A stretch of DNA of 9,766 nt from Desulfobacterales bacterium (GTDB lineage Bacteria > Desulfobacterota > Syntrophobacteria > B119-G9): assembly GCA_026992215.1 (NCBI GenBank), contig JALXAI010000581.1, forward strand, positions 1 through 9,766, read 5' to 3'. Shown here piece after piece: positions 1 through 6,775 of this stretch. The first letter of the stretch is position 1. Every line of letters starts with the position of its first letter. Position numbers and translations under genes: made by a program. The notes beneath the pieces were generated by a model. It was not told where the DNA came from, did not search any database, and worked only from the letters and a program-made list of their open reading frames with translations.

Positions 1-292
1 CCACAAATTCATCCCGCTGCTGGGGAGTTAGCTTTCTCCAGTGCCTGCCAAGAGAACGCTTTGCCATCTCTTTGAAATCAAAATAATGCGAAATTATATC
101 CCAGATCTTCTGTCTTCTTTCTTCGGTATGTTCGGGCCCCTTGTAAGCCGGATCCTTTAAGACGGAAAGAACTTTCTCGGTTCCCTCTTCTATCGTTTCC
201 ATGGGCGTTTTTGCCCAGGAATGACCAGCCCAGACGAAAATACAACCGATAATCATCGGAACAAGAAACAACAATATTTTCGATATTTTCAT
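1..292 (-). CDS. mlaC: MlaC/Ttg2D-family phospholipid-transport periplasmic protein, 5' part only
   Basis: This is the first 97 codons of a minus-strand gene cut by the left edge of the window. Known MlaC proteins ferry phospholipids across the periplasm between the MlaFEDB inner-membrane ABC transporter and the outer-membrane MlaA complex. The translation starts MKISKILLFLV, with a hydrophobic stretch at about residues 5-22 that reads as a Sec signal peptide; cleavage after SWA (residue 27) is plausible. The mature part shows the family's N-terminal pattern: a helix with TIEEGTEKVLSVLKDP (33-48), then FDFKEMAKRSLGRHW (71-85) and KLTPQQRDEFV (87-97). The ATG at 292-290 has an AGGAGG Shine-Dalgarno at 306-301, 8 bases away; an ATG at 300 in another frame stops at once. 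It lies 155 bases downstream of fabD on the same strand, so co-transcription is possible but not shown. The rest of any mla cluster would lie left of the window. Confidence 0.82.
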   Translation of the reverse strand, partial: MKISKILLFLVPMIIGCIFVWAGHSWAKTPMETIEEGTEKVLSVLKDPAYKGPEHTEERRQKIWDIISHYFDFKEMAKRSLGRHWRKLTPQQRDEFV

Positions 293-447
293 GTCAACAT
301 CCTCCTAATAGTTTCGAACTGCTTGACCAATACTTGATTCTTTAATTAAAAATTCCTAATGTCCGACGAAGTTATCTCGCCAAAAAAGTGCATTTAAAAT
401 ATATCTCATATATCAAGAACATTTCCACAAAATTCCCGTCCACCTCT

Positions 448-1374
448 CTACGCTGTCTTCTGCAGAAAGTCCATAAACGCTGCCAGGGTATTGGAATCTT
501 CCACCTGATACACTTTTACCTCCCTTGAAATTCTACGCATAAGACCGCTAAGGACCTTCTTGGGCCCCACTTCAACGAACACTTCGTAGCCGTCATCTAC
601 CAGCCTTTTCATAGACTGGAGCCACAGGACAGGCATGGTCACCTGGGTAGCAAGTTTTTTTCTTACTTCTTTTTTCGAACTTAAGTAGCTTGCGTCGACA
701 TTCGAAACCACCGGAGCTTTCGGATCGTCAAAATTCTGTTTTGATAACTCAAGATCAAGTTTCTCGCGAGCAGATTCCATATATTTGCTGTGCCACGGAC
801 CGCTTACCTTGAGCATAACACACCGCTTGACCCCTTTTTGTTTACACAGGTCTATCGTCTTTTCTACCTCATCCTGCGAACCTGTGATAATCAGTTGCCC
901 TTCCGAGTTTATATTCGCAATCTGGGATCCACACTCAGCGCATATCTGTTCAAGATCCGGCATGGGAAGGTTCATTATTGCAGCCATCGCCCCGGGATTT
1001 TTTTCCGCCGCTTCATGCATGAAAGCTCCTCTTAGCTTTGTAAGCCGCATCACCTGATCAAATCCGAGTACTCCAGCAGCGTAAAGTGCGGAATATTCGC
1101 CAAGGCTGTGGCCTGCAAACGCCTGAAACTCAACGTCGTGTGTTTTGAGCACTTCGTAACAGGCTATGTTGATCAAGGTCACGGCGGGCTGCACATTTTG
1201 CGTACTCGTTAAAATATCCTCGGGACCGGAGAAACAAAGCTTTTTCAGGTCCATGGAAACTGCGTCGGATGCCCGTTCAAACAAGTCTCTAACGTACGGG
1301 AACCTGTCGTAAAACTCCTTTCCCATTCCAACATATTGAGCCCCCTGGCCGGGAAAAAGACCCACCATCTTCAT
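448..1374 (-). CDS. fabD: Malonyl-CoA:acyl carrier protein transacylase FabD
   Basis: FabD moves the malonyl group from malonyl-CoA to the acyl carrier protein, supplying the extender unit for type II fatty acid synthesis in the cytoplasm. The 308-residue length is normal for the family. Visible signatures are the oxyanion-loop FPGQGAQ (7-13), the nucleophile elbow GHSLGEY with Ser90, LRGAFM with Arg115 (the residue expected to bind the malonyl carboxylate), VSGPWHS with His195 as the catalytic partner, and the C-terminal EVGPKKVLSGL (268-278). The start at 1374 follows a purine-rich GAGGAGAGGG Shine-Dalgarno; a second Met is at codon 3. The gene is not flanked by fabH, fabG or acpP here, unlike the common fab cluster: upstream is the divergent pilB and downstream an mlaC-like gene. 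It could serve another acyl-carrier pathway, but the sequence reads as an ordinary FabD. Confidence 0.93.
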   Translation of the reverse strand: MKMVGLFPGQGAQYVGMGKEFYDRFPYVRDLFERASDAVSMDLKKLCFSGPEDILTSTQNVQPAVTLINIACYEVLKTHDVEFQAFAGHSLGEYSALYAAGVLGFDQVMRLTKLRGAFMHEAAEKNPGAMAAIMNLPMPDLEQICAECGSQIANINSEGQLIITGSQDEVEKTIDLCKQKGVKRCVMLKVSGPWHSKYMESAREKLDLELSKQNFDDPKAPVVSNVDASYLSSKKEVRKKLATQVTMPVLWLQSMKRLVDDGYEVFVEVGPKKVLSGLMRRISREVKVYQVEDSNTLAAFMDFLQKTA

Positions 1375-1587
1375 TTCCCTCTCCTCATACAGAAAATATT
1401 GCTAAAATTTGTCCGTTTGATTTATGCTAGTATTTTGAAAAAGGAAACTTTCATATTGTTAGACGTCTATCACAAAGTATCGTTTAAAAACAACATATAA
1501 CTTGTGGCTCGATACAATGGGGTTTCCGCGGAGCTAAGGGATACGGAAAAAAAGAAAACAACACCTTGTAATAAGGGTTAAAATCAG

Positions 1588-1625
1588 TTTAACTTGACAA
1601 AAATGCCCCATTTTCTTAAGTTAAA
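1588..1625. repeat. Inverted repeat TTTAACTT...AAGTTAAA upstream of pilB
   Basis: A perfect 8-bp inverted repeat, TTTAACTT (1588-1595) and AAGTTAAA (1618-1625), has arm centres exactly 30 bp apart, about three helical turns. The left arm overlaps the candidate -35 box and the right arm overlaps the candidate -10. The core GTTAAA also occurs at 1577-1582 and at 1666-1671, just before the pilB start. This spacing on one face of the helix would suit a dimeric or cooperative regulator, but that is inference, and AT-rich DNA produces such matches by chance. Confidence 0.4.
1594..1622 (+). promoter_or_regulatory. Candidate sigma-70 promoter for the pilB operon
   Basis: A perfect -35 hexamer TTGACA (1594-1599) is followed after 17 bases by TAAGTT (1617-1622), a poor -10 with three of six consensus positions. 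If used, transcription would begin near 1630 and leave a leader of about 50 bases before the pilB TTG codon. The weak -10 suggests either that an activator is needed or that this is not the real promoter. Confidence 0.35.
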
Positions 1626-1679
1626 GACAATTATTAAACCAGAATTTGGGGCTTTATTTCAAGGGGTTAAAAGAGGGCA

Positions 1680-3383
1680 TTGGAAGCAAGATCCGTCAAG
1701 AGACTTGGCGAACTTTTATTAAGGGAATCATTGATATCCGGAGAGCAGCTGGAGAAGGCCCTTGAGGATCAAAGTACGTCCGGTTCATCCCTGGGATCGA
1801 GTCTCGTCAAATTAGGGTACATCAACGAATCAGACCTGATGGAATTTTTGAGCCGGCAATTTGGTGTACCCGCCGTGGATCCGACCAAGATCGATATAGA
1901 TGAGAAAATCATTGAGTTGATCCCTTCCCACATGATCCAGAAGTACCTGCTTGTCCCTATAGCTCTCAAAGGAAATACCTTGAGCATCGCGATGGCGGAT
2001 CCCAGCAATCATTTTATAATCGACGATATCAGATTTCTTACCAGGAAAAATATCCAGGTAAACGTGGCGACGGAAAGCTCCATTATGTCGGTAATTCAAG
2101 AGTACTTCGATCCGTCTTCCTCCCTTGAAGATGTTATTGGGAGCATGGATGACGACGACATTGACGTGGTTTCCGTGACGGATGATTTTGATCTCGATTC
2201 CGTCGAAAACGAAGCCGAACAGGCTCCGGTGGTAAAGCTCGTTAACCTGATCCTGATGGACGCCATCAAAAAGGGAGCCAGCGACATTCACATTGAACCT
2301 TACGAAAAAATGTTCAGGGTAAGGTTCAGGATCGATGGTGTTCTCTACGAAATAATGAAGCCTCCGTTGAAATTGAAAAATGCACTTATTTCCAGAATCA
2401 AGATAATGAGTCGCCTTGACATTGCCGAACGCCGTCTCCCCCAGGACGGGCGAATAAAGCTCAGGGTGCGCGGGGGAGAAATGGATTTCCGCGTTTCCGT
2501 TCTTCCGACGCTTTTCGGCGAAAAGGTGGTGTTGAGGCTCCTTGATAAATCCAACCTTCAGCTTGACATGACTAAACTCGGGTTCGAAGAAACCCAGTTG
2601 AAACTCTTCAAAGACGCTATACACAAGCCCTACGGCATGGTGCTCGTCACGGGACCCACCGGAAGCGGTAAAACCACTACTCTTTACAGTGCATTATCAG
2701 AGCTTAACAAGACCACAGAAAATATTTCAACCGCGGAAGACCCGGTTGAATTTAACCTGCCCGGGATCAACCAGGTACAGATTCACGAGGCTATCGGGTT
2801 AACTTTTGCCGCGGCGTTAAGGTCCTTTCTAAGACAGGATCCTGACATAATCATGGTGGGAGAGATAAGAGACTTCGAGACCGCGGAAATAGCCATAAAG
2901 GCTGCACTGACAGGTCACATGGTTCTGAGTACTTTGCATACCAATGACGCACCCAGCACCATAAATCGATTGCTCAACATGGGAGTTGAACCTTTTCTTG
3001 TCTCCTCCTCCGTCAACTTGATTCTGGCACAAAGATTAGCCAGAAGGGTATGCACTCAATGCAAAGAAGAAATAGAAGTGCCGGAGGAGGTGCTGCTGGA
3101 CCTTGGAGTGGACGAAGACGACATCGGAACGTTCAAATGTTACAAGGGCAGCGGATGTCCCGTCTGCAGTAATACCGGGTACAAGGGGCGAATCGCGCTG
3201 TACGAGGTCATGCCGATTTATGAAGAGATCAAAGAACTAATACTGGTAGGGGCATCAACCACCGAAATAAAACGTGAAGCGATGAGGCTCGGTATGCTAA
3301 CATTGAGGCAAAGCGGGATACTTAAATTAAAACAAGGAATTACCACCATAGAAGAAGTAATCCGTTGTTCTGTCAAGGATTAA
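1680..3383 (+). CDS. pilB: Type IV pilus assembly ATPase PilB
   Basis: PilB is the cytoplasmic hexameric ATPase of the GspE/PulE family that powers pilin polymerisation. The 567-residue protein has an N-terminal MshEN/GspE-N region (about 1-145) with two tandem RLG/LG...Q repeats at 8-31 and 38-60, an acidic linker (about 154-180), then the ATPase domain. Visible motifs are Walker A GPTGSGKTT (325-333), the Asp box TAEDPVE (351-357), Walker B IIMVGEIRD (390-398) with Glu395, and the His box TGHMVLSTLH (411-420). The zinc-binding tetracysteine C458/C461/C493/C496 fits an extension ATPase and argues against PilT. The start must be TTG: a stop lies in frame at 1668-1670 and the conserved RLGELLLRE begins at residue 8. 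The Shine-Dalgarno is not ideal: AGAGGG ends two bases before TTG and AAGGGG ends 13 bases before it, so translation may be weak. pilC starts 12 bases downstream. Confidence 0.95.
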   Translation: MEARSVKRLGELLLRESLISGEQLEKALEDQSTSGSSLGSSLVKLGYINESDLMEFLSRQFGVPAVDPTKIDIDEKIIELIPSHMIQKYLLVPIALKGNTLSIAMADPSNHFIIDDIRFLTRKNIQVNVATESSIMSVIQEYFDPSSSLEDVIGSMDDDDIDVVSVTDDFDLDSVENEAEQAPVVKLVNLILMDAIKKGASDIHIEPYEKMFRVRFRIDGVLYEIMKPPLKLKNALISRIKIMSRLDIAERRLPQDGRIKLRVRGGEMDFRVSVLPTLFGEKVVLRLLDKSNLQLDMTKLGFEETQLKLFKDAIHKPYGMVLVTGPTGSGKTTTLYSALSELNKTTENISTAEDPVEFNLPGINQVQIHEAIGLTFAAALRSFLRQDPDIIMVGEIRDFETAEIAIKAALTGHMVLSTLHTNDAPSTINRLLNMGVEPFLVSSSVNLILAQRLARRVCTQCKEEIEVPEEVLLDLGVDEDDIGTFKCYKGSGCPVCSNTGYKGRIALYEVMPIYEEIKELILVGASTTEIKREAMRLGMLTLRQSGILKLKQGITTIEEVIRCSVKD

Positions 3384-3395
3384 GGGGGTATTTAG

Positions 3396-4610
3396 ATGCC
3401 TGTATATGTCTGGAAAGGGAAAGATGCCAAAGGGAACAAGAGGAGCGGCGAAATAGAGGCCAACAACGAAAACATTGCGCGTCTCCTTTTGCGTCGGCAG
3501 AATATCACGGTAAGCAAAATAAAGCCCAAACCCAAAGACATATTTGAAAACGTAAAATGGCTTCAGCCGAAAGTAAAAGACAAGGACGTCGTGGTCTTTA
3601 TTCGCCAGTTTGCCACCATGATAGATGCCGGCCTCCCGCTGGTTCAGGGCTTGCAAATACTTCAGGAACAGCAGACCAACAGAACTTTTAAAACGATATT
3701 GAAGCAGGTACAAAAGGACGTGGAGGAAGGGTCAACGTTTGCCGACGCCCTTAAAAAACACCCCCAGATATTTGATGAACTAACCATAAACCTTGTCGCG
3801 GCAGGTGAGGTTGGTGGAATCCTTGACGTGATTCTCAGCCGATTGGCAACTTACATGGAAAAAATAGCAGCCCTTAAAAAGAAAGTTAAGGGAGCAATGA
3901 CGTACCCGGCAATAGTAACCATTATTGCCATTCTGGTCACCGCAGTCATTCTTATTTTTGTCATTCCCGTGTTTTCCAAGATGTTTGCCGACTTTGGTGC
4001 GGCACTGCCTGCACCCACCCAGTTTGTCATAAAGATAAGCGACGCGGTAAGGAATTATTTCCACTGGTTTTTCCTTGCTGTTATTCTACTGTTTATCGGG
4101 TTTAAGAGGTTCAGGAAAACGGAAAAAGGCAGGGATATCACAGACAGGCTGGCACTTCGATTACCCGTTTTCGGCATGCTGCTGAGAAAGGTAGCCGTCG
4201 CGAAATTTACCCGAACTCTGGGTACCATGCTGAGCAGCGGTGTGCCAATCCTGGAAGCAATGGACATCGTCGCGAAAACTGCGGGCAACAAAGTGATTGA
4301 AAACGCAATTCTCGAGACGAGGGCAAGTGTTGCAGAAGGTAAAAGCGTCACCGAGCCCCTGATGCAAAGCGGGGTGTTCCCACCCATGGTGGTTCAAATG
4401 ATTTCGGTGGGTGAATCTACCGGGGCTCTTGACGCAATGCTGGGAAAGATTGCCGATTACTACGACGAAGAGGTTGATGCTGCCGTGGAAGCTCTAACCT
4501 CGATGCTGGAACCATTTATGATGGTATTCCTCGGGGTTGTAATCGGCGGCCTGGTTATTTCGATGTATCTGCCTATCTTCAAGATGGCAGGAGTTGTAGC
4601 CGGCGGTTAA
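3396..4610 (+). CDS. pilC: Type IV pilus inner-membrane platform protein PilC
   Basis: PilC (GspF/T2SSF family) is the polytopic inner-membrane platform that couples the PilB ATPase to pilin subunits. The 404-residue length is typical. The N-terminus MPVYVWKGKDAKGN is the usual family opening. Two homologous cytoplasmic T2SSF domains are visible, about 67-190 and 270-392, each with the GE-x-x-G-x-LD signature: AAGEVGGILD (135-144) and SVGESTGALD (337-346). Predicted membrane segments are at about 171-193, 222-236 and 372-393, the normal three. The ATG is preceded by AAGGGGG, which overlaps the pilB stop codon, with six bases of spacing, so translation is probably coupled to pilB. The stop codon is directly joined to the ATG of the following kinase gene. 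Nothing is missing or disrupted. Confidence 0.95.
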   Translation: MPVYVWKGKDAKGNKRSGEIEANNENIARLLLRRQNITVSKIKPKPKDIFENVKWLQPKVKDKDVVVFIRQFATMIDAGLPLVQGLQILQEQQTNRTFKTILKQVQKDVEEGSTFADALKKHPQIFDELTINLVAAGEVGGILDVILSRLATYMEKIAALKKKVKGAMTYPAIVTIIAILVTAVILIFVIPVFSKMFADFGAALPAPTQFVIKISDAVRNYFHWFFLAVILLFIGFKRFRKTEKGRDITDRLALRLPVFGMLLRKVAVAKFTRTLGTMLSSGVPILEAMDIVAKTAGNKVIENAILETRASVAEGKSVTEPLMQSGVFPPMVVQMISVGESTGALDAMLGKIADYYDEEVDAAVEALTSMLEPFMMVFLGVVIGGLVISMYLPIFKMAGVVAGG

Positions 4611-6332
4611 ATGATTCCGAACGGAATTGCCATTACCGAAAAGGAAAAAGAGCAAGAAGCTGAAAAAATACTGGTTAAAGTAAAGTATCTTATTTTTTTT
4701 CGCTTGCTTGTCGCCACTTTCCTGCTCGGTTTGACTCTTTACTTTCAGGGCTCCAGGTACAAATCCTTCCTTTCGCTGCCGGTAGTCTACCTGTCCCTTC
4801 TGGCAGGGTCTCTGTTTTTTTTTACGGCGATATTCTCGCTCTATTTAAAATACGTAAAAAACCCAGTCCTTTTCGCATACGGTCAGCTTCTTTTCGATAC
4901 CGTTTTCGTCTCTTTCCTGATACTTTTTACCGGTGGTATCACGAGTATTTTTTCGTTTGGCTACATGATCGTTATTATAATTGCCGCGACCATTCTCTCC
5001 AGGAGAGGCAGTTTTATCATAGCCTCCGCAAGTTGCATCCTGTACGGCATTATTCTTGACCTTCAATACTACGGAGCATTTCGTTACATCCTACCCCCTG
5101 AGTTGCCTTACGCATCACCTGCTCCTTCCGGCAGCTACTTATACACGCTGCTTGTCACCAGCAGCGCGTTCTATCTGGTCGCATACCTGAGCAGTCACCT
5201 GACGGAGGAGTTAAAGAAAAGCAAGGTTCAGTTAAAGGCCAAGCAGAGAGACCTAGCCGAGCTGGAATTGCTCAACAAGAACATAGTACAGAGCATAAAC
5301 AGCGGTCTCATAACCCTGGATCGCAATTTTCGAATAATCTATTTTAACAGGGCAGCCAGCGAAATGATCGGTGGCGAACACCTTTCCCGGTTACTCAACA
5401 CGCCAATCGATAAGGTCTTTCCCAATATAGCACCTTATTTACCCGGTAACAGCAAAAGAAACCAAAACTGGAATTCCAGGACCAGCAGGGGGGAAATGGA
5501 GTACACCAGAAAAGACGGGAAAAAAATGTTCCTCGGATTCTCCCTTTCAAAGTTAAAAGGGACGCGCGGGGAGCAATATGGTCATATCCTGGTTTTCCAG
5601 GATCTTACCCTGTTAAAAAAAATGGAACAGCAGGTAAAACATATGGAGCGGCTCGCGCTGGCAGGGGAAATGGCAGCCGTGGTAGCCCATGAAATCAAGA
5701 ACCCCCTGGCTTCAATGAGCGGGTCCATTCAGATGCTCAAAAGCGAATTGGATCTAAACCCTCTTCAAGAGCGCCTTATGGGCATTGTGTCGAGAGAAAT
5801 TGACCGCTTGAACTCGATGGTTAAAGAATTTTCCCTTCTGACCAAGTCGAAAGCCAGCACCCCGCAGAAAGTAAACGTTAACAACGCTATCTCCGATACG
5901 CTCACAATTCTTCAAAGCAACTATGATGTTGCTAACCGAATAAATATCGTCAGGGATGGGCAAAATGGCCTTGAGATAGTAATAGACCCTCAGCAGTTGC
6001 AGCAGGTTCTGTGGAATCTCTTTACCAACGCCGTGGAAGCCATGCCGGATGGCGGCACCCTTACCGTAAAAACTGCCCTGGTAAATTCGGATGGTAAAGA
6101 ATCCGGGCAGGAAGTTGTGATAACCGTAAGCGACACCGGCGTGGGTATTCCCCGGGAGATAAGAAATAGGGTTTTTGACCCCTTTTATACCACCAAAACC
6201 CAGGGTACAGGTCTCGGACTCAGCATTGTGAGACGAATTATCAACGACTACGGGGGGAAAATAATACTCGACGATACCGATTCGGGATGCGGGACAAGCT
6301 TCAAAATATATTTCCCGAAAGCCCCGTCATGA
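4611..6332 (+). CDS. pilS: Membrane sensor histidine kinase, PilS/NtrB-like
   Basis: This 573-residue kinase should autophosphorylate on histidine and pass phosphate to a response regulator. The N-terminal half has about six hydrophobic segments (roughly 27-45, 54-79, 87-107, 112-130, 133-151 and 176-195) with little periplasmic loop, as in PilS, which senses signals within the membrane. A charged helix (about 197-220) leads to a PAS domain (about 222-335; NSGLITLDRNFRIIYFN, 230-246). The HisKA domain has AHEIKNPL with phospho-acceptor His360. The ATPase domain shows the N box LWNLFTNAVEAM (Asn469, Asn473), G1 DTGVGIP (508-514), F box FDPFYTT (522-528) and G2 GTGLGLS (532-538). There is no receiver domain. 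Its ATG abuts the pilC TAA with no gap, a termination-reinitiation arrangement. Context supports PilS, but no pilR gene follows: a terminator and rpsT come next. NtrB/ZraS-like roles cannot be excluded. Confidence 0.85.
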   Translation: MIPNGIAITEKEKEQEAEKILVKVKYLIFFRLLVATFLLGLTLYFQGSRYKSFLSLPVVYLSLLAGSLFFFTAIFSLYLKYVKNPVLFAYGQLLFDTVFVSFLILFTGGITSIFSFGYMIVIIIAATILSRRGSFIIASASCILYGIILDLQYYGAFRYILPPELPYASPAPSGSYLYTLLVTSSAFYLVAYLSSHLTEELKKSKVQLKAKQRDLAELELLNKNIVQSINSGLITLDRNFRIIYFNRAASEMIGGEHLSRLLNTPIDKVFPNIAPYLPGNSKRNQNWNSRTSRGEMEYTRKDGKKMFLGFSLSKLKGTRGEQYGHILVFQDLTLLKKMEQQVKHMERLALAGEMAAVVAHEIKNPLASMSGSIQMLKSELDLNPLQERLMGIVSREIDRLNSMVKEFSLLTKSKASTPQKVNVNNAISDTLTILQSNYDVANRINIVRDGQNGLEIVIDPQQLQQVLWNLFTNAVEAMPDGGTLTVKTALVNSDGKESGQEVVITVSDTGVGIPREIRNRVFDPFYTTKTQGTGLGLSIVRRIINDYGGKIILDDTDSGCGTSFKIYFPKAPS

Positions 6333-6351
6333 TCAAAAATCGCGGCAAACA

Positions 6352-6383
6352 AAAATCCCCCTGGGAAATCCCGGGGGGATTTT
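6352..6383. terminator. Bidirectional intrinsic terminator between pilS and rpsT
   Basis: A stem of 14 pairs (6352-6365 with 6370-6383; one T-G wobble) closes a four-base AAAT loop. Its core is CCCCC/GGGGG and its outer arms are AAAAT/ATTTT. Read on the plus strand it ends in GGGGGATTTT then ACTTTAT, 19 bases after the kinase stop. Read on the minus strand it ends in GGGGGATTTTTGTTTG, 32 bases after the rpsT stop. It can therefore end both converging transcripts, and it marks the end of the pil operon. Confidence 0.93.
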
Positions 6384-6415
6384 ACTTTATAGGCACTTCG
6401 CCTGCCAAGCCTTTA

Positions 6416-6694
6416 TTATTGCGATTGACTCGCCGCCAGTTGATTTACCTTGCGGGTCAACCTTGATATCTTCCTCGCAGCATTTCTCTTGTGAAGGACT
6501 CCCTTGGAGGCAGCCTTATCAATAACAGGGATAACTTCCTGCAGTGCCTGTTGTGCTTCTTCCAGTGACTTCCGCTCTACGGCAAGCCTTACCTTCTTGA
6601 TTACGTTTTTCACTCGCGTTTTGATCGATTTGTTTCTGAGTCTCCTACGCTCGTTTTGCCTCGCTCGCTTCATCGCGGACTTATGTGTCGCCAA
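6416..6694 (-). CDS. rpsT: 30S ribosomal protein S20
   Basis: S20 is a small basic protein that binds 16S rRNA early in 30S assembly. The 92 residues are close to the roughly 87 of E. coli. The family signature is clear: MATHKSAMKRARQNERRR at the N-terminus, a long basic helix (to about 40), and KGVLHKRNAARKISRL (64-79) near the C-terminus, where the first basic-rich loop contacts RNA. The start codon is TTG at 6694-6692, supported by a perfect AGGAGGT Shine-Dalgarno (6708-6702) seven bases upstream and by the conserved N-terminus. There is no in-frame ATG before codon 8. UUG initiation is also known for E. coli rpsT, where it is tied to autoregulation by S20. The gene is monocistronic: divergent from radA and converging on pilS, with a terminator just downstream. 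Confidence 0.96.
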   Translation of the reverse strand: MATHKSAMKRARQNERRRLRNKSIKTRVKNVIKKVRLAVERKSLEEAQQALQEVIPVIDKAASKGVLHKRNAARKISRLTRKVNQLAASQSQ

Positions 6695-6744
6695 TGCCGG
6701 TACCTCCTTTTCAATTGTTGTTTCTAAAATACCATGAAACGGGT

Positions 6745-6775
6745 ATCATATTACCATTCAAATGAAAACAGGCAA
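6745..6775 (-). promoter_or_regulatory. Candidate rpsT promoter
   Basis: On the minus strand TTGCCT (6775-6770) could serve as -35. Two overlapping -10 candidates follow: TAATAT (6753-6748, 16-base spacing) and TATGAT (6750-6745, 19-base spacing, five of six consensus positions). The match is modest, but a strong monocistronic gene must have a promoter in this 90-base space, and the -35 sits inside a palindrome. Confidence 0.35.

Larger units (their letters stand above)
1375..1679. other. Divergent fabD/pilB intergenic region
   Basis: These 305 bases without a gene separate fabD (minus) from pilB (plus) and must carry the starts of both transcripts unless pilB is read from elsewhere. The region is AT-rich except for a GC-rich island at about 1504-1549. 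It contains a 10-bp palindrome TAGACGTCTA (1460-1469), a short inverted repeat GTATCG/CGATAC (1477-1482, 1510-1515), a TTTCCG/CGGAAA inverted repeat (1523-1528, 1544-1549), a possible sigma-70 promoter at 1594-1622 and several GTTAAA elements. I looked for a cyclic-di-GMP (GEMM) riboswitch core and for a sigma-54 -24/-12 box and saw neither. No confident fabD promoter could be assigned. Confidence 0.6.

Noticed and set aside
236..292. Lipoprotein signal in the MlaC-like protein (IIGC at residues 14-17)
   Set aside because: The residues after the Cys stay hydrophobic (IFVWAG), and a normal signal peptidase I site after SWA fits MlaC, which is a soluble periplasmic protein.
293..447. A promoter or terminator between fabD and the mlaC-like gene
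   Set aside because: The spacer is AT-rich with a TTGATA on the minus strand, but no -10 at proper spacing and no hairpin with a T-run could be supported.
785..1057. Plus-strand open frames opposite fabD
   Set aside because: They overlap the FabD catalytic region in antisense and encode low-complexity Ser/Cys/His-rich sequence typical of shadow frames.
1375..1679. A GEMM c-di-GMP riboswitch or sigma-54 promoter upstream of pilB
   Set aside because: Both would suit the context, but I found no AGGGCAAACC-type core or matching second stem, and no GG-N10-GC box with proper flanks.
1830..2624. A 264-codon open frame on the minus strand inside pilB
   Set aside because: It is antisense to the strongly conserved PilB coding sequence, resembles no family I know, and has no ribosome-binding support.
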